Assembly (NCBI GenBank): GCA_016743945.1
Contig: JADGFI010000001.1
Span: forward strand, 335,901 to 399,900
Source of the DNA: Desulfobacteraceae bacterium
Lineage (GTDB): Bacteria; Desulfobacterota; Desulfobacteria; Desulfobacterales; Desulfobacteraceae
Direction of reading: 5' to 3'
DNA length: 64,000 nt
The notes beneath the pieces were generated by a model. The model saw only the letters and a list, made by a program, of their open reading frames with translations. It did no database searches and was not told where the DNA came from. The position numbers were made by a program, and so were the translations under genes. Shown here in pieces: positions 36,556 to 45,259 of the stretch (the first letter of the stretch is position 1; each line of letters starts with the position of its first letter).

Positions 36556-37427
36556 TTTTGATCGTGTTCATGGTGTCGGATGGCCGATTTCACCCCGTTG
36601 AGCATGCTGACATTGCCAAAACAAAGATACTTGGTAAGGTAATCTTCCTTTAATTTTAAATTCCTGAGGATTTCTTTCGGTGTCACCCCGGTTTTCCAGA
36701 CGAGAATAATATTGCCATATAAATTTTCTAAAAAATTCAGTTTGTTTTTGATATGCTTCCGGCCCCGGGTCTGACGGGGATTGTGGCTGCAAAGAAGGGT
36801 TTCAAAATCAAGGGCCAACACTTTTTTCAAAGAAAAAATCTGGGCCCCCAGATCTTCATCCGCCCTGAAATAACGGATATGATCCCCCAGATAAAGATCC
36901 CCTGAAAAGACCACTCCCTTTTCCGGTAAAAAATAAACCACATGGTCTTTGGCGTGGCCCGGGGTGTGAAGGGCTGTCATCTTGCCCAAAGATGTTTCCA
37001 TGGCAACCGATGTTGTGAAATCCGGTTCCAGGGAATCTGAATCTGTTTTTCCGGACCCGGGGAAAGGAGTGACCGCAAAGGGCGTGGTCCTGCCCCAGAT
37101 ATATTTTTGGTAGGGCAGAATTTTATAGGGTTTTTTAAGCTTTTCCCGGGTCAATGAATGGCCGAAAACCTCGGCTCCCAGATGTGTTTGGATCATGGCC
37201 CCGTTACCGGAATGATCTTCATGGTGGTGGGTTAAAAATACTTGCCCCACCTGGTGTTCCTGGGCAATGGCGAGAACTTGCCTTTCCATGTGGGACTGAC
37301 CCGTGTCGATCATGATCTGGTCAAATAGATAGCAATAAACCGTCATCAGGGGCGGGCCTGCCAGAGACCAGCCCAACTTAAATCCCCTGATGCCGTGGCC
37401 AAATGTATGGGATTTGCAAATTTGCAT
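36552..37427 (-). CDS. Metallo-beta-lactamase-fold hydrolase
   Basis: 291 residues. The metal-binding motif H-H-H-E-D-H-S-G-N (HxHxDH) lies near residue 70, with later ligands in H-T-P-G-H-A-K-D-H, S-G-D-L-Y-L-G-D and L-C-S-H-N-P. This is the glyoxalase II/lactonase-like branch; the natural ester or thioester substrate is unknown. No good ribosome binding site precedes the ATG at 37427. A 60-codon minus-strand frame (37560-37378) overlaps the start and reads plausibly, but it also lacks a binding site and is not called. Confidence 0.8.
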   Translation of the reverse strand: MQICKSHTFGHGIRGFKLGWSLAGPPLMTVYCYLFDQIMIDTGQSHMERQVLAIAQEHQVGQVFLTHHHEDHSGNGAMIQTHLGAEVFGHSLTREKLKKPYKILPYQKYIWGRTTPFAVTPFPGSGKTDSDSLEPDFTTSVAMETSLGKMTALHTPGHAKDHVVYFLPEKGVVFSGDLYLGDHIRYFRADEDLGAQIFSLKKVLALDFETLLCSHNPRQTRGRKHIKNKLNFLENLYGNIILVWKTGVTPKEILRNLKLKEDYLTKYLCFGNVSMLNGVKSAIRHHEHDQN

Positions 37428-37675
37428 GGGTGTTTGTGGTTCCTTTTAGATTCAAAGAATTCATATCTTCTTTGAATTGCGTCAAAATGGCAAGATAAAT
37501 ATCAGATAGATATTCTCTCGGGGTAATGGGATGGGGTCTCTCCTTTGCCGTGGCGTTCATTTTTTAAAATAATTTGCCTTACACCGGAATATATATCATT
37601 ATGGGCCTTATTATTTTAATTTCGGTTAAATTGACAAGAATACCAATGATAGTTTATCCAGGATCACAAAGGATT

Positions 37676-38188
37676 ATGAACCCAAAAAGCAACTATAAGT
37701 TTTGTCCCCTGTGCAGGGGGGCGTTTGAAAAAAAGAAGCTTGTCCGCCACGAACCCCAAAGGCTTGTGTGCAGGGAGTGTAAATTTATTTTTTATCTTGA
37801 TCCCAAGCTTGTGGCCTGCACCATTGCAGAAACTTCCAGGGGAATCGTCCTTCAGAGAAGAAACAAAGAACCCAAAAGAGGCTGCTGGGTGCTTCCGGGT
37901 GGGTTTGTGGACAGGGGGGAGACCCTTGAAGAGGCAGCAAAACGTGAATTTTTTGAAGAAACCGGATTGACAAGCACCATTAATTGCCTCCTTGGAAATT
38001 ATTCTTATCCGGGGGAAGCAAACATCATCATCGTATACCAGAGTGATATAACCGGCGGTAGTATCCGTCCCTGCCACGAATCCATGTCAATTGATGAATT
38101 TAAACGAGGGGATATTCCCTGGGATCGACTGGCCTTTGATACAACCAAAAACGCCTTAAAAAGGTATATAGAAAAAACCGCCCTTTGA
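37676..38188 (+). CDS. Nudix hydrolase with N-terminal zinc ribbon (second copy)
   Basis: 170 residues from ATG 37676 (AAAGGATT before it), chosen over an earlier TTG that would add a hydrophobic stretch not seen in the family. Zinc ribbon C-P-L-C near residue 9 and C-R-E-C near 32. Nudix box [14 protein letters not shown] then R-E-F-F-E-E-T-G is complete. The layout resembles NUDT14/NUDT22-unrelated, NudC-like pyrophosphatases; the substrate is unknown. It resembles the Nudix protein at 1783-2337 but is clearly diverged. Confidence 0.82.
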   Translation: MNPKSNYKFCPLCRGAFEKKKLVRHEPQRLVCRECKFIFYLDPKLVACTIAETSRGIVLQRRNKEPKRGCWVLPGGFVDRGETLEEAAKREFFEETGLTSTINCLLGNYSYPGEANIIIVYQSDITGGSIRPCHESMSIDEFKRGDIPWDRLAFDTTKNALKRYIEKTAL

Positions 38189-38301
38189 TTTAATCTTGCA
38201 AAATTTTTGAGAACTCCCTACTATCAGCGCATAAAATATTTGATCAGATAATTAATCATATGATGAATCGACTTTATTCTATACATAAGAGGAGATCCCC
38301 C

Positions 38302-39642
38302 ATGAAAACCCCGATTGACCGCGCAATTGTAAAACAGGAAATCACTTCTGCAGGACTTGAATCCGTGGGCCTTGCCTCCATCCGGGAATTGAATCGGATT
38401 GTCAACAATATTGAGGCAGCAACGGGTGAGCGCTTTATCCGCATGGAAATGGGGGTGCCAGGGTTGGAGCCTCCAAAAATTGCCGTGGATGCCGAGATTG
38501 AAGCCCTTAAAAAAGGGGTGGGGTCCAAATATCCGCCCTTTGACGGGGTTCCCGAGCTCAAGCAGGAAATTTCCCGGTTTGTTAAAAACTTTATTGACAT
38601 CGCTATCGATCCTGTTTCCTGTTTTCCCACGGTGGGCTCCATGCAGGGCTGTTACCTGGCCATGATGTGTACCACCCGAAGGACAAAGGGAAAGGACAGG
38701 CTCTTGTTTATTGATCCTGGATTTCCCGTTAACAAGCTCCAGGCCAAGGTTCTCGGGGTGCCATATGATCATTTTGATGTCTATGAATTTCGAGGAGAAA
38801 AACTTGAGAGTAAACTGGAAAGCTATCTTGAAAAAGGGGATGTGGCAGCCCTGATGTATTCCAACCCCAACAATCCTGCCTGGATCTGTTTTACCGACCA
38901 GGAACTTGAAATCATTGGTACTCTGGCCACAAAATACGATTGCATTGTCATGGAAGATCTGGCTTATTTTGGCATGGATTTCAGGAAGGATTATTCCCAA
39001 CCGGCCCAGCCCCCCTTTATTCCGTCGGTGGCCAAATACACAGACAATTATATTTTATTGATCTCCAGTTCAAAATCTTTTTCTCTGGCGGGTCAGCGCA
39101 TCGGTATGACCGCCATCCCAGAAAAATTGTTCACCTCAACGGCAGACAATTTAAAGGATTGGTTCGGCAGTAGCAAATTTGGATATGCCTATATATTCGG
39201 TGCCATGTACGCTGTGAGTTCCGGGGTGTCCCATTCAAACCAATACGGGCTTTGCGGGCTGTTAAAAGCGGTCAACGATGGGCAATACAATTTTGTGGAC
39301 AGTGTCAAAGAATACGGGGACAGGGCTGCTGTCATGAAACGCTTGTTTGTGGAAAACGGCTTTCAGATTGTCTATGACATGGATGAAGGAGAAAAGATTG
39401 CCGACGGGTTCTATTTTACCATTTCATTTCCCGGTTTTACCGGGGTGGAACTGGTGGAGGAGCTGCTTTATTACGGGATCAGCGCCATTTCCCTGACCAC
39501 CACGGGCAGTGATCGCCACGAGGGGTTAAGGGCCTGTGTCTCCCTTACGGGTCAGGACCGGTTCCAGGAGCTTGAAAACCGGGTGGCGCAATTTGAACGA
39601 GACCATCCTCAAGGGTCAGATTTTAAACTTATTGGGTCATAA
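38302..39642 (+). CDS. PLP-dependent class I/II aminotransferase
   Basis: 446 residues from ATG 38302, preceded by AAGAGGAGATCCCCC; the longer frame lacks a binding site. Fold-type I features are the Y-P-P-F-D-G-V-P-E-L near 90, S-N-P-N-N-P-A near 190, E-D-L-A-Y-F-G-M-D near 215 and the Schiff-base lysine in S-S-S-K-S-F-S-L-A-G-Q-R-I-G near 255. It should transfer an amino group between an amino acid and a 2-oxo acid; the amino donor cannot be told. It is a single-gene unit ended by the terminator at 39679-39719. Confidence 0.9.
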   Translation: MKTPIDRAIVKQEITSAGLESVGLASIRELNRIVNNIEAATGERFIRMEMGVPGLEPPKIAVDAEIEALKKGVGSKYPPFDGVPELKQEISRFVKNFIDIAIDPVSCFPTVGSMQGCYLAMMCTTRRTKGKDRLLFIDPGFPVNKLQAKVLGVPYDHFDVYEFRGEKLESKLESYLEKGDVAALMYSNPNNPAWICFTDQELEIIGTLATKYDCIVMEDLAYFGMDFRKDYSQPAQPPFIPSVAKYTDNYILLISSSKSFSLAGQRIGMTAIPEKLFTSTADNLKDWFGSSKFGYAYIFGAMYAVSSGVSHSNQYGLCGLLKAVNDGQYNFVDSVKEYGDRAAVMKRLFVENGFQIVYDMDEGEKIADGFYFTISFPGFTGVELVEELLYYGISAISLTTTGSDRHEGLRACVSLTGQDRFQELENRVAQFERDHPQGSDFKLIGS

Positions 39643-39677
39643 ATAACCTTCCCTTTCGTTTCTTCACTATTTTTTTA

Positions 39678-39720
39678 GCCGTCCCCGAAAGAAATTCTTT
39701 TTTCAGGGGCGGTTTTTTTA
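39678..39720 (+). terminator. Rho-independent terminator after the aminotransferase
   Basis: Stem CCGTCCCCGAAA (39679-39690) with TTTCAGGGGCGG (39701-39712), one mismatch and one wobble pair, followed by seven T. Confidence 0.85.
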
Positions 39721-39757
39721 GCAAAAAACCTTGCATTTTCAAGGTGAGCCTTGTATA

Positions 39758-39777
39758 TGTTTCTATCTGTAGAAACA
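39758..39777 (+). promoter_or_regulatory. 8-base palindrome upstream of trpB
   Basis: TGTTTCTA and TAGAAACA flank TCTG. It sits 44 bases before the trpB start, so it may be an operator or leader hairpin. No leader peptide with Trp codons is seen nearby. Confidence 0.35.
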
Positions 39778-39820
39778 AAAATAAACCCAATTGCGGTGAT
39801 ATTCCAAAGGAGATTTTCCC

Positions 39821-41041
39821 ATGGCTGAGAGCAAGATTGAAAAGATGGAACTGCCCGACAAAGCGGGCCGGTTTGGAGAATACGGGGGCAGTTATGTACC
39901 CGAGCAGCTCCAGGCGGTTTTGGATGAAATTACTCAAAGTTATGAATCCATTAAAAAAGACGACGTTTTTATTGCCGAATTAAAGGACTTGAACAAGCAC
40001 TTCACCGGCCGGCCCTCTCCGGTATTTTACGCAAAGAACCTGTCTGAAAAAACCGGGGGAGCCGATATCTACCTGAAACGCGAAGACCTGAACCACACCG
40101 GTGCCCACAAAATTAACCACTGTCTGGGTCAAGCCCTTTTGGCCAAACGCATGGGCAAGAAAAAACTCATCGCCGAAACCGGTGCAGGCCAGCACGGGGT
40201 GGCCCTGGCAACGGCCGCCACCCTGGTGGGACTTGAATGCGATATCTACATGGGCGAGATAGACATCAAAAAGGAGCACCCCAATGTGGTGAGAATGAAA
40301 ATTCTGGGCGCCCGGGTGATACCGGTCGGCCGGGGGACAAAAACTCTGAAAGATGCAGTGGATGCAGCTTTCGAAGCCTATCTTGAAGACCCTGTTTCCC
40401 AGCTCTATGCCATAGGATCTGTGGTGGGGCCCCATCCCTTTCCCATGATGGTAAGGGATTTCCAGCAGATTGTCGGGATGGAAGCCAGGGAACAATTTCA
40501 GGAAATGACGGGAAAATTGCCGGATAATTTAGTCGCCTGTGTCGGCGGTGGTTCCAATGCCATGGGATTGTTCACCGCCTTTCTGGGAGATGAGGACGTG
40601 AATATTTTTGGAGTGGAACCGTCGGGCAAAGGATTTAAGGACGGAGACCATGCCGCCACCCTTACCTTGGGCAAACCCGGTGTTCTCCACGGATTTCATT
40701 CCTATCTTCTTCAGGATGAAAATGGAGACCCCCTGCCGGTATATTCCGTTGCCAGCGGCCTGGATTACCCCGGCGTCGGTCCCCAGCACAGCCTGCTCAA
40801 GGATATTGGCCGGGTCACCTATGTAACTGCCTCGGACATTGAAGCCATCGATGCTTTCTTTGAATTGTCCAGGACCGACGGCATTATTCCGGCCATTGAA
40901 AGCGCCCATGCCGTTGCCTATGCCGTGAAACTGGCAAAAAAAGCCGGTAAAGGGAAAACCATTCTGGTGAATCTTTCCGGCCGGGGGGACAAGGATATTG
41001 ATTTTGTTCTTGAAACCTATGGCAGCGATTATGGGTTATAG
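39821..41041 (+). CDS. trpB: Tryptophan synthase beta chain
   Basis: 406 residues, standard TrpB1 length. It condenses indole with serine using PLP. The PLP lysine lies in [10 protein letters not shown] (about residue 96). The catalytic Glu region [10 protein letters not shown] and the phosphate-binding loop G-G-G-S-N-A-M-G are intact. AAAGGAG precedes the ATG. There is no trpA or other trp gene beside it, so it is a stand-alone copy, either the only TrpB acting with a distant TrpA or a salvage enzyme for indole. Confidence 0.95.
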   Translation: MAESKIEKMELPDKAGRFGEYGGSYVPEQLQAVLDEITQSYESIKKDDVFIAELKDLNKHFTGRPSPVFYAKNLSEKTGGADIYLKREDLNHTGAHKINHCLGQALLAKRMGKKKLIAETGAGQHGVALATAATLVGLECDIYMGEIDIKKEHPNVVRMKILGARVIPVGRGTKTLKDAVDAAFEAYLEDPVSQLYAIGSVVGPHPFPMMVRDFQQIVGMEAREQFQEMTGKLPDNLVACVGGGSNAMGLFTAFLGDEDVNIFGVEPSGKGFKDGDHAATLTLGKPGVLHGFHSYLLQDENGDPLPVYSVASGLDYPGVGPQHSLLKDIGRVTYVTASDIEAIDAFFELSRTDGIIPAIESAHAVAYAVKLAKKAGKGKTILVNLSGRGDKDIDFVLETYGSDYGL

Positions 41042-41081
41042 CGACTCATGATTTTTTTGAAATTGAGCCGCTGACATCATA

Positions 41082-41130
41082 AAAGAACCGGCCTGGGAAG
41101 ATTTTTTCCGGGCCGGTTCTTGTTTTTTTC
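41082..41130. terminator. Bidirectional terminator between trpB and proline dehydrogenase
   Basis: Stem AGAACCGGCC (41084-41093) with GGCCGGTTCT (41111-41120), extended by GG/CC inside, with A-run before and T-run after. It serves both convergent genes. Confidence 0.85.
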
Positions 41131-42071
41131 TATAATTTCTTATTTTTAAAAATCTCTGTAAGCAATTGTTTCGTATTTGCCAGAACATACCCCACCATTT
41201 TAGGATTTTCCTTAATCCGTCTCACGGAATAGGCAAACCATTCCCTTCCAAAGGGCAGATAGACCCGGACGGGATGGCCGCTGTCCAAAAGTATCTGCCG
41301 CAACTCCTCTTCCACGCCAAAGAGCATCTGGAATTCATAGTTCCCCTTTGATAACCTAAGTTTGTCAATGAGTTTCAGGCTTTGAAAAACAAGTCGTTCG
41401 TCATGGGTGGCAATCCCTACAAAACAGCCACTGGAAAGCAGTTTTTCCAAAAGATAGACATAACTTTCACGGATGATATCCGGGTCTTTGTAAACAACCT
41501 GCCTCTCCTCCCAATAATAGGCTCCCTTGCACAGCCTGATATTGGGCCCGATATTGGGCCAGCGGTCAATCAACAGATTAATATCGTCCAGGGATCTACG
41601 CAAATAGGCCTGGATGACAAGGCCCACATGGGGAAATTGGTCGTGGACAAGGATAAACAGATCAAGGGTTTCCTGGCACAAGGAGGCGTCTTCCATATCA
41701 ATGCGGATAAAAATATGGTGTCGTTCAGCAAGCTCGGCCAGGCGGCGGATATTGGCCAGGCAAAAACCCCTGTCCAGTTTAAGCCCCATGTGGGAGGGTT
41801 TCAGGGATATACCGGCCGTAAGACCCTTGGCATGGATGATTTCAATGGTTTTTTCATACACACCAAGGGCCTGGGTGCAATCGGCTTTGGACCCAGGATC
41901 TTCACCCAGAAGATCCAGAGTCACCTGGAGGCCGGCCGTGTTGAGTTGTGCGGTTTTAACAATTGTTTGTTCCAGGGTTTCCCCGGCGATATATTGTTTG
42001 GCAACAATTTTCACCAGGGATTTTGGAACAAGGGGAAGAATCCGCGCAATTAGATTGTTTAACCAGATCAT
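41130..42071 (-). CDS. Proline dehydrogenase (monofunctional)
   Basis: 313 residues, the length of a single PRODH barrel. It oxidises proline to 1-pyrroline-5-carboxylate with FAD and passes electrons to the quinone pool. Family blocks seen are L-D-L-L-G-E, S-L-K-P-S-H-M-G-L, R-I-D-M-E, Y-L-R-R-S, R-L-C-K-G-A-Y, A-T-H-D, F-Q-M-L-F-G-V and the C-terminal R-V-Y-L-P-F-G-R-E-W-F-A-Y-S-V-R-R substrate-binding helix. It lies 40 bases downstream of typA on the same strand. There is no P5C dehydrogenase beside it. Confidence 0.92.
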   Translation of the reverse strand: MIWLNNLIARILPLVPKSLVKIVAKQYIAGETLEQTIVKTAQLNTAGLQVTLDLLGEDPGSKADCTQALGVYEKTIEIIHAKGLTAGISLKPSHMGLKLDRGFCLANIRRLAELAERHHIFIRIDMEDASLCQETLDLFILVHDQFPHVGLVIQAYLRRSLDDINLLIDRWPNIGPNIRLCKGAYYWEERQVVYKDPDIIRESYVYLLEKLLSSGCFVGIATHDERLVFQSLKLIDKLRLSKGNYEFQMLFGVEEELRQILLDSGHPVRVYLPFGREWFAYSVRRIKENPKMVGYVLANTKQLLTEIFKNKKL

Positions 42072-42111
42072 CTCCCCCCTCCCTTTTCTTTATAGATGGG
42101 TTCTATATGGG

Positions 42112-43959
42112 TTAGGCTTTATCCTGTTTTTTTAATTTCCCGGCCGCTAAATGGCGTTTTCCTGCAGGTAAAATGGTTTTCCGAATACGGACGAAATGGG
42201 GTGTCACCTCAACCATTTCATCATCTCGGATAAAATGGATGGCCTTTTCCAACGTCATTTCCCTTATGGGGGAACACACCGCATTTTCATCCTTGCCAGA
42301 AGCCCGCATATTGGTCAGTTTTTTTTCCTTGCATGCATTGACGTCAATATCCGAATGCCGGTTATGCTCGCCCACCACCATGCCCTCGTAGACAGCAGTA
42401 CCCGGAACAATAAACAGTTGACCTCTTGGTTCCAGGTTGAACAGGCCGTAGGCAATGCCTTTTCCCTGGCGGTCGGCCACAATGGAACCTGTGAACCGGA
42501 TGGGAAATTCCCCGCGAAAGGGTTCGTATCCGGACAAATAGGAGTTCATAATGCCCGTTCCCCTGGTGTCGGTCATGAACTCGTCCGGGTAGCCGATCAA
42601 GGACCGGGAGGGAATAGAAAATTCAATCATGACCCGGCCTTTGCTGTTGTTGACCAGGTTGGTCATCTTGCCCTTTCGAATGGAAAGCTTTTCCGTGACA
42701 ACTCCCATAAAATCCTCGCCGCAATCCACGAAGAGGTGCTCAATGGGTTCCAGCCGAACCCCGTCCTGTTCCTTGTAGATAACCCGGGGGCGACCCACGC
42801 AGAGTTCAAACCCTTCCCTACGCATGGTTTCAATGAGGATGGCCAGTTGAAGTTCTCCTCTTCCCTTGACCACAAAGCTTTCATCCGTGGTGCTTTCTTC
42901 CACTTCAATGGCCACATTCAGCAAGGTTTCCTTGAGCAACCGTTCCCGAATTTTTCGGGACTGGACAAATTTGCCATCCTGGCCGGCAAAGGGAGAGGTG
43001 TTGATGGAAAAGCGCATAAAAACAGTTGGCTCATCCACGGCAATCCTGGGAAGAGCTACCGGTGCTTCCCGGGTACAGATGGTATCCCCTATTTTTACCT
43101 CTTCAATGCCGGACAAGACCACGATATCACCCACCTGGGCCTCGTCCACAGGCACAAGGGCAGGACCGTCATAGGACTGGAGTTTGGAAACCTTTAATGC
43201 TTTTTGCTTGTTCTCTTCACCGATGCAGACCAGGCTTTTATTGGATGCAACGGACCCGTTGAATATTTTGCCGATGGCCAGACGGCCCAGGTAATCGGAA
43301 TATCCAAGATCCGACACCAGCATCTGGAAAGGGGCTTCAGTATCATAGGTGGGCGGGGGCATTTCATCGACAATCAGGTCAAACAGAACGGTGAGGTTAT
43401 CCACATCCTCCTCCAGCTCCCGCTTGACAATTCCGTCCCGGCCAATGGCATAAAGATAGGTAAAATCAAGCTGCTCTTCCGTGGCATTCAGGTCAATGAA
43501 CAGATCATAGACCATGTCCAGAACCTCATCGATTCTGGCATCCTTCCGGTCGATCTTGTTGATTATCACCATCACCGGCAGATTGGCTTCAAAGGTTTTT
43601 TTCAACACAAACCGGGTCTGGGGCAGGGGCCCTTCCGAGGCATCCACCAGTAAAATGGCGGAATCGGCCATGGACAATGCCCGTTCTACCTCTCCACCAA
43701 AATCCGCATGGCCCGGGGTGTCGATGATATTGATCTTTACATCTTTCCAGGTGACCGAACAGTTTTTGGCAGAAATAGTAATGCCCCGCTCCCGCTCAAG
43801 GTCCATGCTGTCCATGAGACGGTCATCCACTTGCTGGCCATCCCTGAACTGACCACTCTGCTTGAACATTGCATCCACAAGGGTGGTTTTGCCATGGTCA
43901 ACATGGGCAATAATGGCAATGTTTCTTAATTTTTCATTGGAACCTGTATTTTTTTTCAT
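42112..43959 (-). CDS. typA: Ribosome-associated GTPase TypA/BipA
   Basis: 615 residues, the full length. G1 A-H-V-D-H-G-K-T-T, G2 region R-G-I-T-I-S-A-K-N, G3 D-T-P-G-H-A-D-F and G4 N-K-I-D-R are present, followed by EF-G-like domains II, III and V and the BipA C-terminal domain ending in a Lys-rich tail. It binds the ribosome and helps 50S assembly and growth under stress. AGGAG lies before the ATG. Long plus-strand frames over this gene are antisense shadows. Confidence 0.97.
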   Translation of the reverse strand: MKKNTGSNEKLRNIAIIAHVDHGKTTLVDAMFKQSGQFRDGQQVDDRLMDSMDLERERGITISAKNCSVTWKDVKINIIDTPGHADFGGEVERALSMADSAILLVDASEGPLPQTRFVLKKTFEANLPVMVIINKIDRKDARIDEVLDMVYDLFIDLNATEEQLDFTYLYAIGRDGIVKRELEEDVDNLTVLFDLIVDEMPPPTYDTEAPFQMLVSDLGYSDYLGRLAIGKIFNGSVASNKSLVCIGEENKQKALKVSKLQSYDGPALVPVDEAQVGDIVVLSGIEEVKIGDTICTREAPVALPRIAVDEPTVFMRFSINTSPFAGQDGKFVQSRKIRERLLKETLLNVAIEVEESTTDESFVVKGRGELQLAILIETMRREGFELCVGRPRVIYKEQDGVRLEPIEHLFVDCGEDFMGVVTEKLSIRKGKMTNLVNNSKGRVMIEFSIPSRSLIGYPDEFMTDTRGTGIMNSYLSGYEPFRGEFPIRFTGSIVADRQGKGIAYGLFNLEPRGQLFIVPGTAVYEGMVVGEHNRHSDIDVNACKEKKLTNMRASGKDENAVCSPIREMTLEKAIHFIRDDEMVEVTPHFVRIRKTILPAGKRHLAAGKLKKQDKA

Positions 43960-44095
43960 ATTCTCCTGTTGCTTCCCTTATAAATGTACAGAGTAGACGG
44001 TTTCATGGAAACTTAAAAAGTTTCGTTTATTTGGCCACCCTTCTTGTGTCAGTCATACCCTTTGCCAGGGCAGGGGCCTAGGCATCAATGGCTCT

Positions 44096-44131
44096 ACCGG
44101 ATCTGCTAAAAACAAATCCGGTTTATTTTTC
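44096..44131 (+). terminator. Terminator-like hairpin between divergent genes
   Basis: ACCGGAT (44096-44102) pairs with ATCCGGT (44116-44122) and is followed by TTATTTTTC. Both flanking genes point away, so the hairpin does not end a known gene; a short plus-strand RNA may end here. Apart from this the 370-base gap 43960-44329 shows only GC-rich patches and no ORF. Confidence 0.5.
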
Positions 44132-44329
44132 TTTTCCAAATGTCCCTGTTATGGGGTTGATTTTATACACCAATCTTGGCTATATGAAGTAAACATTAAG
44201 TTTCCAAAGTCAAGTTTCTTTGTGGGGAGTCCAGGGTGAAACCCGGCAATTTTTTTTAGCGAAAACACCATTCCTGTGGTATGGTTGATCTGCTGTTACA
44301 GAGAAGATAATAAAATTGGGAGAAACAAC

Positions 44330-45250
44330 GTGAAATATGGGTGGATGGTTTTATTTTTCTTTTTAGTGTGCTTGGGTTGTGGAAAAGATGACCCCGCGAT
44401 CAAGGTTGATTTAACCTTATTGGAGCAGGTTAAGTTTGAAGAGGAGCCTTCCGTTATTACCTATGCCTATCTTCCTCAATATTCCCATACACTTTCTTAT
44501 ATCCGTCATCATGCGCTTATTCAGTATTTAAGAAAAAAGACAGGGTTGAATATCAAGCAGATATTTCCCGACACATTTGACCAGCATATGGAAATGGTTG
44601 GACAAAATAAAATTGATATTTCTTTTTCCAACCCCTGTATTTATATAAAAATTGCCCATAATTATGGAACAAAGGCCTTTGCCAGAATTGTGGAAATGAC
44701 CGGCAAAGATGAGTTCCGTGGACAAATTATTTGCAGGGCAGATAATTTGTCCATCCAAACCCTGGCCGATTGTCGCCAGAAACGCTGGATAGCGGTTGAT
44801 TCGACATCGGCAGGAGGGTATCTGTATCCATTGGGCCATTTTCTTGACCACGGCATTACAAAAATGGATTTTAAAGAAATTGTGTTTGCACCGGGTCCCG
44901 GTGGAAAACAGGAAAAGGTTATCCTTTCCGTTTATGCTGGCAAATATGATATTGGAACCATCCGGGAAGGTGCCTTGGATGTGGTGTCAGCAAAAATTGA
45001 TATTAATAAGATAAAGGTCGTTTCAATGACGGATCCCTATCCGGGCTGGGTGTATGCTGCCCGGAAAAATTTGGATAAAAAGATCGTGGATAAATTAAAA
45101 CAGGCCCTTGGAACCCTTGATTTTAATAATAAGGATCATCGTGAAATATTAGAAGCCGCTAATTTTATCAAGGTTATTCCCTCCATTGATTCGGATTTTG
45201 ATTCCGTGAGACAATTGGCGGTCAGGGTGGGGTTGAGCCTTGGGGAATGA
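44330..45250 (+). CDS. PhnD/phosphonate-type periplasmic binding lipoprotein
   Basis: 306 residues from GTG 44330, preceded by TTGGGAGAAACAAC; the upstream in-frame start lacks a site and gives no signal sequence. The N-terminus is hydrophobic and ends V-C-L-G-C-G-K, a slightly irregular lipobox. The PhnD-like fold shows Y-A-Y-L-P-Q-Y, D-I-S-F-S-N-P, D-S-T-S-A-G-G-Y-L-Y-P and D-I-G-T-I-R-E-G-A-L. No ABC permease or ATPase is near. It is followed after 9 bases by a sensor kinase, so it is best read as the ligand-binding partner of that kinase rather than as a transporter part. Confidence 0.8.
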   Translation: MKYGWMVLFFFLVCLGCGKDDPAIKVDLTLLEQVKFEEEPSVITYAYLPQYSHTLSYIRHHALIQYLRKKTGLNIKQIFPDTFDQHMEMVGQNKIDISFSNPCIYIKIAHNYGTKAFARIVEMTGKDEFRGQIICRADNLSIQTLADCRQKRWIAVDSTSAGGYLYPLGHFLDHGITKMDFKEIVFAPGPGGKQEKVILSVYAGKYDIGTIREGALDVVSAKIDINKIKVVSMTDPYPGWVYAARKNLDKKIVDKLKQALGTLDFNNKDHREILEAANFIKVIPSIDSDFDSVRQLAVRVGLSLGE

Positions 45251-45259
45251 TATGAATCA

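Noticed and set aside
37378..37560. 60-codon minus-strand ORF overlapping the start of the metallo-hydrolase
   Set aside because: The sequence looks protein-like, but there is no ribosome binding site and it overlaps the hydrolase start by 50 bases; not enough to call.
42196..43197. 333-codon plus-strand open frame
   Set aside because: It lies wholly antisense to typA, which has every GTPase motif; the frame is a shadow.
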